This document shows, piece after piece, positions 8,844-20,458 of a stretch of 64,000 nt of DNA. Source of the DNA: Dugong dugon (Eukaryota; Chordata; Mammalia; Sirenia; Dugongidae); contig CM057463.1 in assembly GCA_030035585.1 (NCBI GenBank), positions 141,082,736 through 141,146,735 on the forward strand, given 5' to 3'. The notes beneath the pieces are model-generated. The model saw only the letters and a list, made by a program, of their open reading frames with translations. It had not been told where the DNA came from and ran no database searches. Every line of letters starts with the position of its first letter. Position 1 is the stretch's first letter. Made by a program: the position numbers and the translations under genes.

Positions 8844-10891
8844 TTGAAGGAGAACCTTGTATTTTCCTATGTCTTTCATGTGGTGAATGGGGAACTTAGA
8901 ATTGCTGCTAACAAAGTTTCTACTCAGCACAACTACGGTTTTGCCTTCTTCGCGTTCCAGAATGGGAGAAACGCGGTTTCCTTCTCCTTTAGCGGTACCG
9001 TCTGTAAAGCCCTAATCTCAGCTTCGCAGCACAGAATGCCTCCCGGATTGATGGAAAGTCTGAACGGCTTCAACTACTTGAAAGGGAGAAAAGTCATACG
9101 CTTTATTCAGGTAGACAATGCACAGGCAACTTTCTTAGGCATGTAACCCAGAGGGACTTTCCAACACAGAAAGTGAATCGTGCTCCGTTCCTCCCCAGAC
9201 TGAGAGCAACAAGCTCTTGCTTTCTCTTTCAGGCAGGGAAGAAGCTACAGGCTCCTGTAAAGCATACAAGCTTTAGTCAGCAAAACTGAACCTCTTCTGC
9301 TGTCCTCTAGCTGAAGGCAGACAATCTGCCTGTTTGGCTTTGAAAGCCAGTAATACCTTCATTCCCTGGTATGCGAAATTCCCTTGGAAATCCAGGGGAT
9401 TCAAATACTTGCTAGGCCTGCACTCTCCAGCCTTCTCCCACTCAGGGAACATTGGAGAAAGCAGCTTGTGCTGGGCAGACTCTTTCTTGTAACAAAACTG
9501 AAAACTTAAGTAGATTCAGTTAAGCAGCTTGAAGGAGAAGGCTGTCTTTTGCTTTCTCTTTCATATGGTGAATAGGAAACTAAAACTCACTGCTAACAAA
9601 TGTTTTACTCAGGAGAAGTACGGTTTTGCCTCGTTAGCCTTCCAGAATGGGAGAAACGCGGTTTCTCTTCTCCTTTAGCGATACCGTGTGTAAAGCCCTA
9701 TTCTCAGCTTCGCAGCACAGAATGCCTCGAGGAATGCTGGAAAGTCTGAACGGCTTCAACTACTTGAAAGGGAGAAAAGTCATACGCTTTATCCACGTAG
9801 ACAATGCACAGGCAACTTTCTTAGGCATGTAACACAGAGGGACTTTCCAACACAGAAAGTGAATCGTGCTCCGTTCCTCCCCAGACTGAGAGCAACAAGC
9901 TCTTGCTTTCTCTTTCAGGCAGGGAAGAAGCTACATGCTCGTGTTAGGCACACAAGCTATAGTCAGCAAATCTGAACCTCTTCTATTGTCCTCTAGCTGA
10001 AGGCACACAATCTACCTGTCTGGCTTTGAAAGCCAACAGTACCATCATTCCCTGGCATGCAAACTTCCCTTAGAAACCCAGGGGATACAAATACTTGCTG
10101 GGCCTGCACCGTCCAGCCTTCTCCCACTCAGAGAACATTGGCGAAAGCAGCTTTGCTGGGCGGACTCTTTCCTCTAAGAAAACTGAAAACTTAAGTAGAT
10201 TCAGTTAAGCAGCTTGAAGGAGAACGCTGTATTTTCCTATGTCTTTAATGTGGTGAATGGGGAACTTACAATTGCTGCTAACAAAGTTTCTACTCAGCAC
10301 AACTACGGTTTTGCCTCCTTCGCGTTCCAGAATGGGATAAACGCGGTTTCTCTTCTCCTTTAGCGATACCGTGTGTAAAGCCCTATTCTCAGCTTCGCAG
10401 CACAGAATGCCTCGAGGAATGCATGCTGGAAAGTCTGAACGGCTTCAACTACTTGAAAGGGAGAAAAGTCATACGCTTTATCCAGGTAGACAATGCACAG
10501 GCAACTTTCTTAGGCATGTAACACAGAGGGACTTTCCAACACAGAAAGTGAATCGTGCTCCGTTCCTCCCCAGACTGAGAGCAACAAGCTCTTGCTTTCT
10601 CTTTCAGGCAGGGAAGAAGCTACATGCTCGTGTTAGGCCCACAAGCTTTAGTCAGCAAATCGGAACCTCTTCTATTGTCCTCTAGCTGTCTACCTGTCTG
10701 GCTTTGAAAGCCAACAGTACCATCATTCCCTGGCATGCAAACTTCCCTTAGAAACCCAGGGGATACAAATACTTGCTGGGCCTGCACCGTCCAGCCTTCT
10801 CCCACTCAGAGAACATTGGCGAAAGCAGCTTTGCTGGGCGGACTCTTTCCTCTAAGAAAACTGAAAACTTAAGTAGATTCAGTTAAGCAGC
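8844..10891 (+). repeat. HOR unit, canonical A-B-C, 2,048 bp
   Basis: A 8844-9528, B 9529-10213 (685 bp form), C2 10214-10891 ('tttaatgtgg', 'aaagtttct') with the B-like tail. The C has a private 'ttaggcccac'. Confidence 0.95.
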
Positions 10892-12943
10892 TTGAAGGAG
10901 AACCTTGTATTTTCCTATGTCTTTCATGTGGTGAATGGGGAACTTAGAATTGCTGCTAACAAAGTTTCTACTCAGCACAACTACGGTTTTGCCTTCTTCG
11001 CGTTCCAGAATGGGAGAAACGCGGTTTCCTTCTCCTTTAGCGGTACCGTCTGTAAAGCCCTAATCTCAGCTTCGCAGCACAGAATGCCTCCCGGATTGAT
11101 GGAAAGTCTGAACGGCTTCAACTACTTGAAAGGGAGAAAAGTCATACGCTTTATTCAGGTAGACAATGCACAGGCAACTTTCTTAGGCATGTAACCCAGA
11201 GGGACTTTCCAACACAGAAAGTGAATCGTGCTCCGTTCCTCCCCAGACTGAGAGCAACAAGCTCTTGCTTTCTCTTTCAGGCAGGGAAGAAGCTACAGGC
11301 TCCTGTAAAGCATACAAGCTTTAGTCAGCAAAACTGAACCTCTTCTGCTGTCCTCTAGCTGAAGGCAGACAATCTGCCTGTTTGGCTTTGAAATCCAGTA
11401 ATACCTTCATTCCCTGGTATGCGAAATTCCCTTGGAAATCCAGGGGATTCAAATACTTGCTAGGCCTGCACTCTCCAGCCTTCTCCCACTCAGGGAACAT
11501 TGGAGAAAGCAGCTTGTGCTGGGCAGACTCTTTCTTGTAACAAAACTGAAAACTTAAGTAGATTCAGTTAAGCAGCTTGAAGGAGAAGGCTGTCTTTTGC
11601 TTTCTCTTTCATATGGTGAATAGGAAACTAAAACTCACTGCTAACAAATGTTTTACTCAGGAGAAGTACGGTTTTGCCTCGTTAGCCTTCCAGAATGGGA
11701 GAAACGCGGTTTCTCTTCTCCTTTAGCGATACCGTGTGTAAAGCCCTATTCTCAGCTTCGCAGCACAGAATGCCTCGAAGAATGCATGCTGGAAAGTCTG
11801 AACGGCTTCAACTACTTGAAAGGGAGAAAAGTCATACGCTTTATCCACGTAGACAATGCACAGGCAACTTTCTTAGGCATGTAACACAGAGGGACTTTCC
11901 AACACAGAAAGTGAATCGTGCTCCGTTCCTCCCCAGACTGAGAGCAACAAGCTCTTGCTTTCTCTTTCAGGCAGGGAAGAAGCTACATGCTCGTGTTAGG
12001 CACACAAGCTATAGTCAGCAAATCTGAACCTCTTCTATTGTCCTCTAGCTGAAGGCACACAATCTACCTGTCTGGCTTTGAAAGCCAACAGTACCATCAT
12101 TCCCTGGCATGCAAACTTCCCTTAGAAACCCAGGGGATACAAATACTTGCTGGGCCTGCACCGTCCAGCCTTCTCCCACTCAGAGAACATTGGCGAAAGC
12201 AGCTTTGCTGGGCGGACTCTTTCCTCTAAGAAAACTGAAAACTTAAGTAGATTCAGTTAAGCAGCTTGAAGGAGAACGATGTGTTTTCCTATGTCTTTCA
12301 TGTGGTGAATGGGGAACTTACAATTGCTGCTAACAAAATTTCTACTCAGCACAACTACGGTTTTGCCTCCTTCGCGTTTCAGAATGGGATAAACGCGGTT
12401 TCTCTTCTCCTTTAGCGATACCGTGTGTAAAGCCCTATTCTCAGCTTCGCAGCACAGAATGCCTCGAGGAATGCATGCTGGAAAGTCTGAACGGCTTCAA
12501 CTACTTGAAAGGGAGAAAAGTCATACGCTTTATCCAGGTAGACAATGCACAGGCAACTTTCTTAGGCATGTAACACAGAGGGACTTTCCAACACAGAAAG
12601 TGAATCGTGCTCCGTTCCTCCCCAGACTGAGAGCAACAAGCTCTTGCTTTCTCTTTCAGGCAGGGAAGAAGCTACATGCTCGTGTTAGGCACACAAGCTT
12701 TAGTCAGCAAATCGGAACCTCTTCTATTGTCCTCTAGCTGTCTACCTGTCTGGCTTTGAAAGCCAACAGTACCTTCATTCACTGGTACGCAAACTTCCCT
12801 TAGAAACCCAGAGGTTACAAATACTTGCTGGGCCTGCACTCTCCAGCCTTCTCCCACTCAGAGAACATTGGCGAAAGCAGCTTTGCTGGGCGGACTCTTT
12901 CCTCTAAGAAAACTGAAAACTTAAGTAGATTCAGTTAAGCAGC
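10892..12943 (+). repeat. HOR unit, canonical A-B-C, 2,052 bp
   Basis: A 10892-11576, B 11577-12265 (689 bp), C1 12266-12943 with V tail. The A carries T at 11394 ('gaaatccag') and the B carries 'cgaagaatgc' (A at 11779). Both are exactly 10,936 bp from the same rare bases at 458 and 843, which marks this unit as a copy of the window's first unit. Confidence 0.95.
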
Positions 12944-14991
12944 TTGAAGGAGAACCTTGTATTTTCCTATGTCTTTCATGTGGTGAATGGGGAACTTAGA
13001 ATTGCTGCTAACAAAGTTTCTACTCAGCACAACTACGGTTTTGCCTTCTTCGCGTTCCAGAATGGGAGAAACGCGGTTTCCTTCTCCTTTAGCGGTACCG
13101 TCTGTAAAGCCCTAATCTCAGCTTCGCAGCACAGAATGCCTCCCGGATTGATGGAAAGTCTGAACGGCTTCAACTACTTGAAAGGGAGAAAAGTCATACG
13201 CTTTATTCAGGTAGACAATGCACAGGCAACTTTCTTAGGCATGTAACCCAGAGGGACTTTCCAACACAGAAAGTGAATCGTGCTCCGTTCCTCCCCAGAC
13301 TGAGAGCAACAAGCTCTTGCTTTCTCTTTCAGGCAGGGAAGAAGCTACAGGCTCCTGTAAAGCATACAAGCTTTAGTCAGCAAAACTGAACCTCTTCTGC
13401 TGTCCTCTAGCTGAAGGCAGACAATCTGCCTGTTTGGCTTTGAAAGCCAGTAATACCTTCATTCCCTGGTATGCGAAATTCCCTTGGAAATCCAGGGGAT
13501 TCAAATACTTGCTAGGCCTGCACTCTCCAGCCTTCTCCCACTCAGGGAACATTGGAGAAAGCAGCTTGTGCTGGGCAGACTCTTTCTTGTAACAAAACTG
13601 AAAACTTAAGTAGATTCAGTTAAGCAGCTTGAAGGAGAAGGCTGTCTTTTGCTTTCTCTTTCATATGGTGAATAGGAAACTAAAACTCACTGCTAACAAA
13701 TGTTTTACTCAGGAGAAGTACGGTTTTGCCTCGTTAGCCTTCCAGAATGGGAGAAACGCGGTTTCTCTTCTCCTTTAGCGATACCGTGTGTAAAGCCCTA
13801 TTCTCAGCTTCGCAGCACAGAATGCCTCGAGGAATGCTGGAAAGTCTGAACGGCTTCAACTACTTGAAAGGGAGAAAAGTCATACGCTTTATCCAGGTAG
13901 ACAATGCACAGGCAACTTTCTTAGGCATGTAACCCAGAGGGACTTTCCAACACAGAAAGTGAATCGTGCTCCGTTCCTCCCCAGACTGAGAGCAACAAGC
14001 TCTTGCTTTCTCTTTCAGGCAGGGAAGAAGCTACATGCTCGTGTTAGGCACACAAGCTATAGTCAGCAAATCTGAACCTCTTCTATTGTCCTCTAGCTGA
14101 AGGCACACAATCTACCTGTCTGGCTTTGAAAGCCAACAGTACCATCATTCCCTGGCATGCAAACTTCCCTTAGAAACCCAGGGGATACAAATACTTGCTG
14201 GGCCTGCACCGTCCAGCCTTCTCCCACTCAGAGAACATTGGAGAAAGCAGCTTTGCTGGGCGGACTCTTTCCTCTAAGAAAACTGAAAACTTAAGTAGAT
14301 TCAGTTAAGCAGCTTGAAGGAGAACGCTGTATTTTCCTATGTCTTTCATGTGGTGAATGGGGAACTTACAATTGCTGCTAACAAAATTTCTACTCAGCAC
14401 AACTACGGTTTTGCCTCCTTCGCGTTCCAGAATGGGATAAACGCGGTTTCTCTTCTCCTTTAGCGATACCGTGTGTAAAGCCCTATTCTCAGCTTCGCAG
14501 CACAGAATGCCTCGAGGAATGCATGCTGGAAAGTCTGAACGGCTTCAACTACTTGAAAGGGAGAAAAGTCATACGCTTTATCCAGGTAGACAATGCACAG
14601 GCAACTTTCTTAGGCATGTAACACAGAGGGACTTTCCAACACAGAAAGTGAATCGTGCTCCGTTCCTCCCCAGACTGAGAGCAACAAGCTCTTGCTTTCT
14701 CTTTCAGGCAGGGAAGAAGCTACATGCTCGTGTTAGGCACACAAGCTTTAGTCAGCAAATCGGAACCTCTTCTATTGTCCTCTAGCTGTCTACCTGTCTG
14801 GCTTTGAAAGCCAACAGTACCTTCATTCACTGGTACGCAAACTTCCCTTAGAAACCCAGAGGTTACAAATACTTGCTGGGCCTGCACTCTCCAGCCTTCT
14901 CCCACTCAGAGAACATTGGCGAAAGCAGCTTTGCTGGGCGGACTCTTTCCTCTAAGAAAACTGAAAACTTAAGTAGATTCAGTTAAGCAGC
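12944..14991 (+). repeat. HOR unit, canonical A-B-C, 2,048 bp
   Basis: A 12944-13628, B 13629-14313 (685 bp form, with C-like 'atccaggtag'), C3 14314-14991 with V tail. It corresponds to 2008-4055 at the 10,936 bp offset. Confidence 0.95.
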
Positions 14992-17043
14992 TTGAAGGAG
15001 AACCTTGTATTTTCCTATGTCTTTCATGTGGTGAATGGGGAACTTAGAATTGCTGCTAACAAAGTTTCTACTCAGCACAACTACGGTTTTGCCTTCTTCG
15101 CGTTCCAGAATGGGAGAAACGCGGTTTCCTTCTCCTTTAGCGGTACCGTCTGTAAAGCCCTAATCTCAGCTTCGCAGCACAGAATGCCTCCCGGATTGAT
15201 GGAAAGTCTGAACGGCTTCAACTACTTGAAAGGGAGAAAAGTCATACGCTTTATTCAGGTAGACAATGCACAGGCAACTTTCTTAGGCATGTAACCCAGA
15301 GGGACTTTCCAACACAGAAAGTGAATCGTGCTCCGTTCCTCCCCAGACTGAGAGCAACAAGCTCTTGCTTTCTCTTTCAGGCAGGGAAGAAGCTACAGGC
15401 TCCTGTAAAGCATACAAGCTTTAGTCAGCAAAACTGAACCTCTTCTGCTGTCCTCTAGCTGAAGGCAGACAATCTGCCTGTTTGGCTTTGAAAGCCAGTA
15501 ATACCTTCATTCCCTGGTATGCGAAATTCCCTTGGAAATCCAGGGGATTCAAATACTTGCTAGGCCTGCACTCTCCAGCCTTCTCCCACTCAGGGAACAT
15601 TGGAGAAAGCAGCTTGTGCTGGGCAGACTCTTTCTTGTAACAAAACTGAAAACTTAAGTAGATTCAGTTAAGCAGCTTGAAGGAGAAGGCTGTCTTTTGC
15701 TTTCTCTTTCATATGGTGAATAGGAAACTAAAACTCACTGCTAACAAATGTTTTACTCAGGAGAAGTACGGTTTTGCCTCGTTAGCCTTCCAGAATGGGA
15801 GAAACGCGGTTTCTCTTCTCCTTTAGCGATACCGTGTGTAAAGCCCTATTCTCAGCTTCGCAGCACAGAATGCCTCGAGGAATGCATGCTGGAAAGTCTG
15901 AACGGCTTCAACTACTTGAAAGGGAGAAAAGTCATACGCTTTATCCACGTAGACAATGCACAGGCAACTTTCTTAGGCATGTAACACAGAGGGACTTTCC
16001 AACACAGAAAGTGAATCGTGCTCCGTTCCTCCCCAGACTGAGAGCAACAAGCTCTTGCTTTCTCTTTCAGGCAGGGAAGAAGCTACATGCTCGTGTTAGG
16101 CACACAAGCTATAGTCAGCAAATCTGAACCTCTTCTATTGTCCTCTAGCTGAAGGCACACAATCTACCTGTCTGGCTTTGAAAGCCAACAGTACCATCAT
16201 TCCCTGGCATGCAAACTTCCCTTAGAAACCCAGGGGATACAAATACTTGCTGGGCCTGCACCGTCCAGCCTTCTCCCACTCAGAGAACATTGGCGAAAGC
16301 AGCTTTGCTGGGCGGACTCTTTCCTCTAAGAAAACTGAAAACTTAAGTAGATTCAGTTAAGCAGCTTGAAGGAGAACGATGTGTTTTCCTATGTCTTTCA
16401 TGTGGTGAATGGGGAACTTACAATTGCTGCTAACAAAATTTCTACTCAGCACAACTACGGTTTTGCCTCCTTCGCGTTTCAGAATGGGATAAACGCGGTT
16501 TCTCTTCTCCTTTAGCGATACCGTGTGTAAAGCCCTATTCTCAGCTTCGCAGCACAGAATGCCTCGAGGAATGCATGCTGGAAAGTCTGAACGGCTTCAA
16601 CTACTTGAAAGGGAGAAAAGTCATACGCTTTATCCAGGTAGACAATGCACAGGCAACTTTCTTAGGCATGTAACACAGAGGGACTTTCCAACACAGAAAG
16701 TGAATCGTGCTCCGTTCCTCCCCAGACTGAGAGCAACAAGCTCTTGCTTTCTCTTTCAGGCAGGGAAGAAGCTACATGCTCGTGTTAGGCACACAAGCTT
16801 TAGTCAGCAAATCGGAACCTCTTCTATTGTCCTCTAGCTGTCTACCTGTCTGGCTTTGAAAGCCAACAGTACCTTCATTCACTGGTACGCAAACTTCCCT
16901 TAGAAACCCAGAGGTTACAAATACTTGCTGGGCCTGCACCGTCCAGCCTTCTCCCACTCAGAGAACATTGGCGAAAGCAGCTTTGCTGGGCGGACTCTTT
17001 CCTCTAAGAAAACTGAAAACTTAAGTAGATTCAGTTAAGCAGC
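14992..17043 (+). repeat. HOR unit, canonical A-B-C, 2,052 bp
   Basis: A 14992-15676, B 15677-16365 (689 bp), C1 16366-17043. The C tail is mixed: V form up to 'cagaggttac', then the B-like 'caccgtcc', which suggests a short conversion tract near 16925-16945. Confidence 0.95.
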
Positions 17044-19095
17044 TTGAAGGAGAACCTTGTATTTTCCTATGTCTTTCATGTGGTGAATGGGGAACTTAGA
17101 ATTGCTGCTAACAAAGTTTCTACTCAGCACAACTACGGTTTTGCCTTCTTCGCGTTCCAGAATGGGAGAAACGCGGTTTCCTTCTCCTTTAGCGGTACCG
17201 TCTGTAAAGCCCTAATCTCAGCTTCGCAGCACAGAATGCCTCCCGGATTGATGGAAAGTCTGAACGGCTTCAACTACTTGAAAGGGAGAAAAGTCATACG
17301 CTTTATTCAGGTAGACAATGCACAGGCAACTTTCTTAGGCATGTAACCCAGAGGGACTTTCCAACACAGAAAGTGAATCGTGCTCCGTTCCTCCCCAGAC
17401 TGAGAGCAACAAGCTCTTGCTTTCTCTTTCAGGCAGGGAAGAAGCTACAGGCTCCTGTAAAGCATACAAGCTTTAGTCAGCAAAACTGAACCTCTTCTGC
17501 TGTCCTCTAGCTGAAGGCAGACAATCTGCCTGTTTGGCTTTGAAAGCCAGTAATACCTTCATTCCCTGGTATGCGAAATTCCCTTGGAAATCCAGGGGAT
17601 TCAAATACTTGCTAGGCCTGCACTCTCCAGCCTTCTCCCACTCAGGGAACATTGGAGAAAGCAGCTTGTGCTGGGCAGACTCTTTCTTGTAACAAAACTG
17701 AAAACTTAAGTAGATTCAGTTAAGCAGCTTGAAGGAGAAGGCTGTCTTTTGCTTTCTCTTTCATATGGTGAATAGGAAACTAAAACTCACTGCTAACAAA
17801 TGTTTTACTCAGGAGAAGTACGGTTTTGCCTCGTTAGCCTTCCAGAATGGGAGAAACGCGGTTTCTCTTCTCCTTTAGCGATACCGTGTGTAAAGCCCTA
17901 TTCTCAGCTTCGCAGCACAGAATGCCTCGAGGAATGCATGCTGGAAAGTCTGAACGGCTTCAACTACTTGAAAGGGAGAAAAGTCATACGCTTTATCCAC
18001 GTAGACAATGCACAGGCAACTTTCTTAGGCATGTAACCCAGAGGGACTTTCCAACACAGAAAGTGAATCGTGCTCCGTTCCTCCCCAGACTGAGAGCAAC
18101 AAGCTCTTGCTTTCTCTTTCAGGCAGGGAAGAAGCTACATGCTCGTGTTAGGCACACAAGCTATAGTCAGCAAATCTGAACCTCTTCTATTGTCCTCTAG
18201 CTGAAGGCACACAATCTACCTGTCTGGCTTTGAAAGCCAACAGTACCATCATTCCCTGGCATGCAAACTTCCCTTAGAAACCCAGGGGATACAAATACTT
18301 GCTGGGCCTGCACCGTCCAGCCTTCTCCCACTCAGAGAACATTGGCGAAAGCAGCTTTGCTGGGCGGACTCTTTCCTCTAAGAAAACTGAAAACTTAAGT
18401 AGATTCAGTTAAGCAGCTTGAAGGAGAACGATGTGTTTTCCTATGTCTTTCATGTGGTGAATGGGGAACTTACAATTGCTGCTAACAAAATTTCTACTCA
18501 GCACAACTACGGTTTTGCCTCCTTCGCGTTTCAGAATGGGATAAACGCGGTTTCTCTTCTCCTTTAGCGATACCGTGTGTAAAGCCCTATTCTCAGCTTC
18601 GCAGCACAGAATGCCTCGAGGAATGCATGCTGGAAAGTCTGAACGGCTTCAACTACTTGAAAGGGAGAAAAGTCATACGCTTTATCCAGGTAGACAATGC
18701 ACAGGCAACTTTCTTAGGCATGTAACACAGAGGGACTTTCCAACACAGAAAGTGAATCGTGCTCCGTTCCTCCCCAGACTGAGAGCAACAAGCTCTTGCT
18801 TTCTCTTTCAGGCAGGGAAGAAGCTACATGCTCGTGTTAGGCACACAAGCTTTAGTCAGCAAATCGGAACCTCTTCTATTGTCCTCTAGCTGTCTACCTG
18901 TCTGGCTTTGAAAGCCAACAGTACCATCATTCCCTGGCATGCAAACTTCCCTTAGAAACCCAGGGGATACAAATACTTGCTGGGCCTGCACCGTCCAGCC
19001 TTCTCCCACTCAGAGAACATTGGCGAAAGCAGCTTTGCTGGGCGGACTCTTTCCTCTAAGAAAACTGAAAACTTAAGTAGATTCAGTTAAGCAGC
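17044..19095 (+). repeat. HOR unit, canonical A-B-C, 2,052 bp
   Basis: A 17044-17728, B 17729-18417 (689 bp), C1 18418-19095 with the B-like tail. Confidence 0.95.
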
Positions 19096-20458
19096 TTGAA
19101 GGAGAACCTTGTATTTTCCTATGTCTTTCATGTGGTGAATGGGGAACTTAGAATTGCTGCTAACAAAGTTTCTACTCAGCACAACTACGGTTTTGCCTTC
19201 TTCGCGTTCCAGAATGGGAGAAACGCGGTTTCCTTCTCCTTTAGCGGTACCGTCTGTAAAGCCCTAATCTCAGCTTCGCAGCACAGAATGCCTCCCGGAT
19301 TGATGGAAAGTCTGAACGGCTTCAACTACTTGAAAGGGAGAAAAGTCATACGCTTTATTCAGGTAGACAATGCACAGGCAACTTTCTTAGGCATGTAACC
19401 CAGAGGGACTTTCCAACACAGAAAGTGAATCGTGCTCCGTTCCTCCCCAGACTGAGAGCAACAAGCTCTTGCTTTCTCTTTCAGGCAGGGAAGAAGCTAC
19501 AGGCTCCTGTAAAGCATACAAGCTTTAGTCAGCAAAACTGAACCTCTTCTGCTGTCCTCTAGCTGAAGGCAGACAATCTGCCTGTTTGGCTTTGAAAGCC
19601 AGTAATACCTTCATTCCCTGGTATGCGAAATTCCCTTGGAAATCCAGGGGATTCAAATACTTGCTAGGCCTGCACTCTCCAGCCTTCTCCCACTCAGGGA
19701 ACATTGGAGAAAGCAGCTTGTGCTGGGCAGACTCTTTCTTGTAACAAAACTGAAAACTTAAGTAGATTCAGTTAAGCAGCTTGAAGGAGAAGGCTGTCTT
19801 TTGCTTTCTCTTTCATATGGTGAATAGGAAACTAAAACTCACTGCTAACAAATGTTTTACTCAGGAGAAGTACGGTTTTGCCTCGTTAGCCTTCCAGAAT
19901 GGGAGAAACGCGGTTTCTCTTCTCCTTTAGCGATACCGTGTGTAAAGCCCTATTCTCAGCTTCGCAGCACAGAATGCCTCGAGGAATGCATGCTGGAAAG
20001 TCTGAACGGCTTCAACTACTTGAAAGGGAGAAAAGTCATACGCTTTATCCAGGTAGACAATGCACAGGCAACTTTCTTAGGCATGTAACACAGAGGGACT
20101 TTCCAACACAGAAAGTGAATCGTGCTCCGTTCCTCCCCAGACTGAGAGCAACAAGCTCTTGCTTTCTCTTTCAGGCAGGGAAGAAGCTACATGCTCGTGT
20201 TAGGCACACAAGCTTTAGTCAGCAAATCGGAACCTCTTCTATTGTCCTCTAGCTGTCTACCTGTCTGGCTTTGAAAGCCAACAGTACCATCATTCCCTGG
20301 CATGCAAACTTCCCTTAGAAACCCAGGGGATACAAATACTTGCTGGGCCTGCACCGTCCAGCCTTCTCCCACTCAGAGAACATTGGAGAAAGCAGCTTTG
20401 CTGGGCGGACTCTTTCCTCTAAGAAAACTGAAAACTTAAGTAGATTCAGTTAAGCAGC
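19096..20458 (+). repeat. HOR unit: A then B/C hybrid (1,363 bp)
   Basis: A 19096-19780 and B/C hybrid 19781-20458 (678 bp). One monomer is missing relative to canonical, and the next monomer is A, as expected after a C tail. Confidence 0.94.
19781..20458 (+). repeat. B/C hybrid monomer (678 bp)
   Basis: B head ('ctcgttagcc', 'gggagaaac' with G at 19905), then C-specific 'gctttagtc' (T at 20215), 'caaatcgg' and the 11 bp deletion. The switch is between 19905 and 20215. The tail is B-like with 'attggagaaag', so a second small exchange is possible. Confidence 0.9.
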
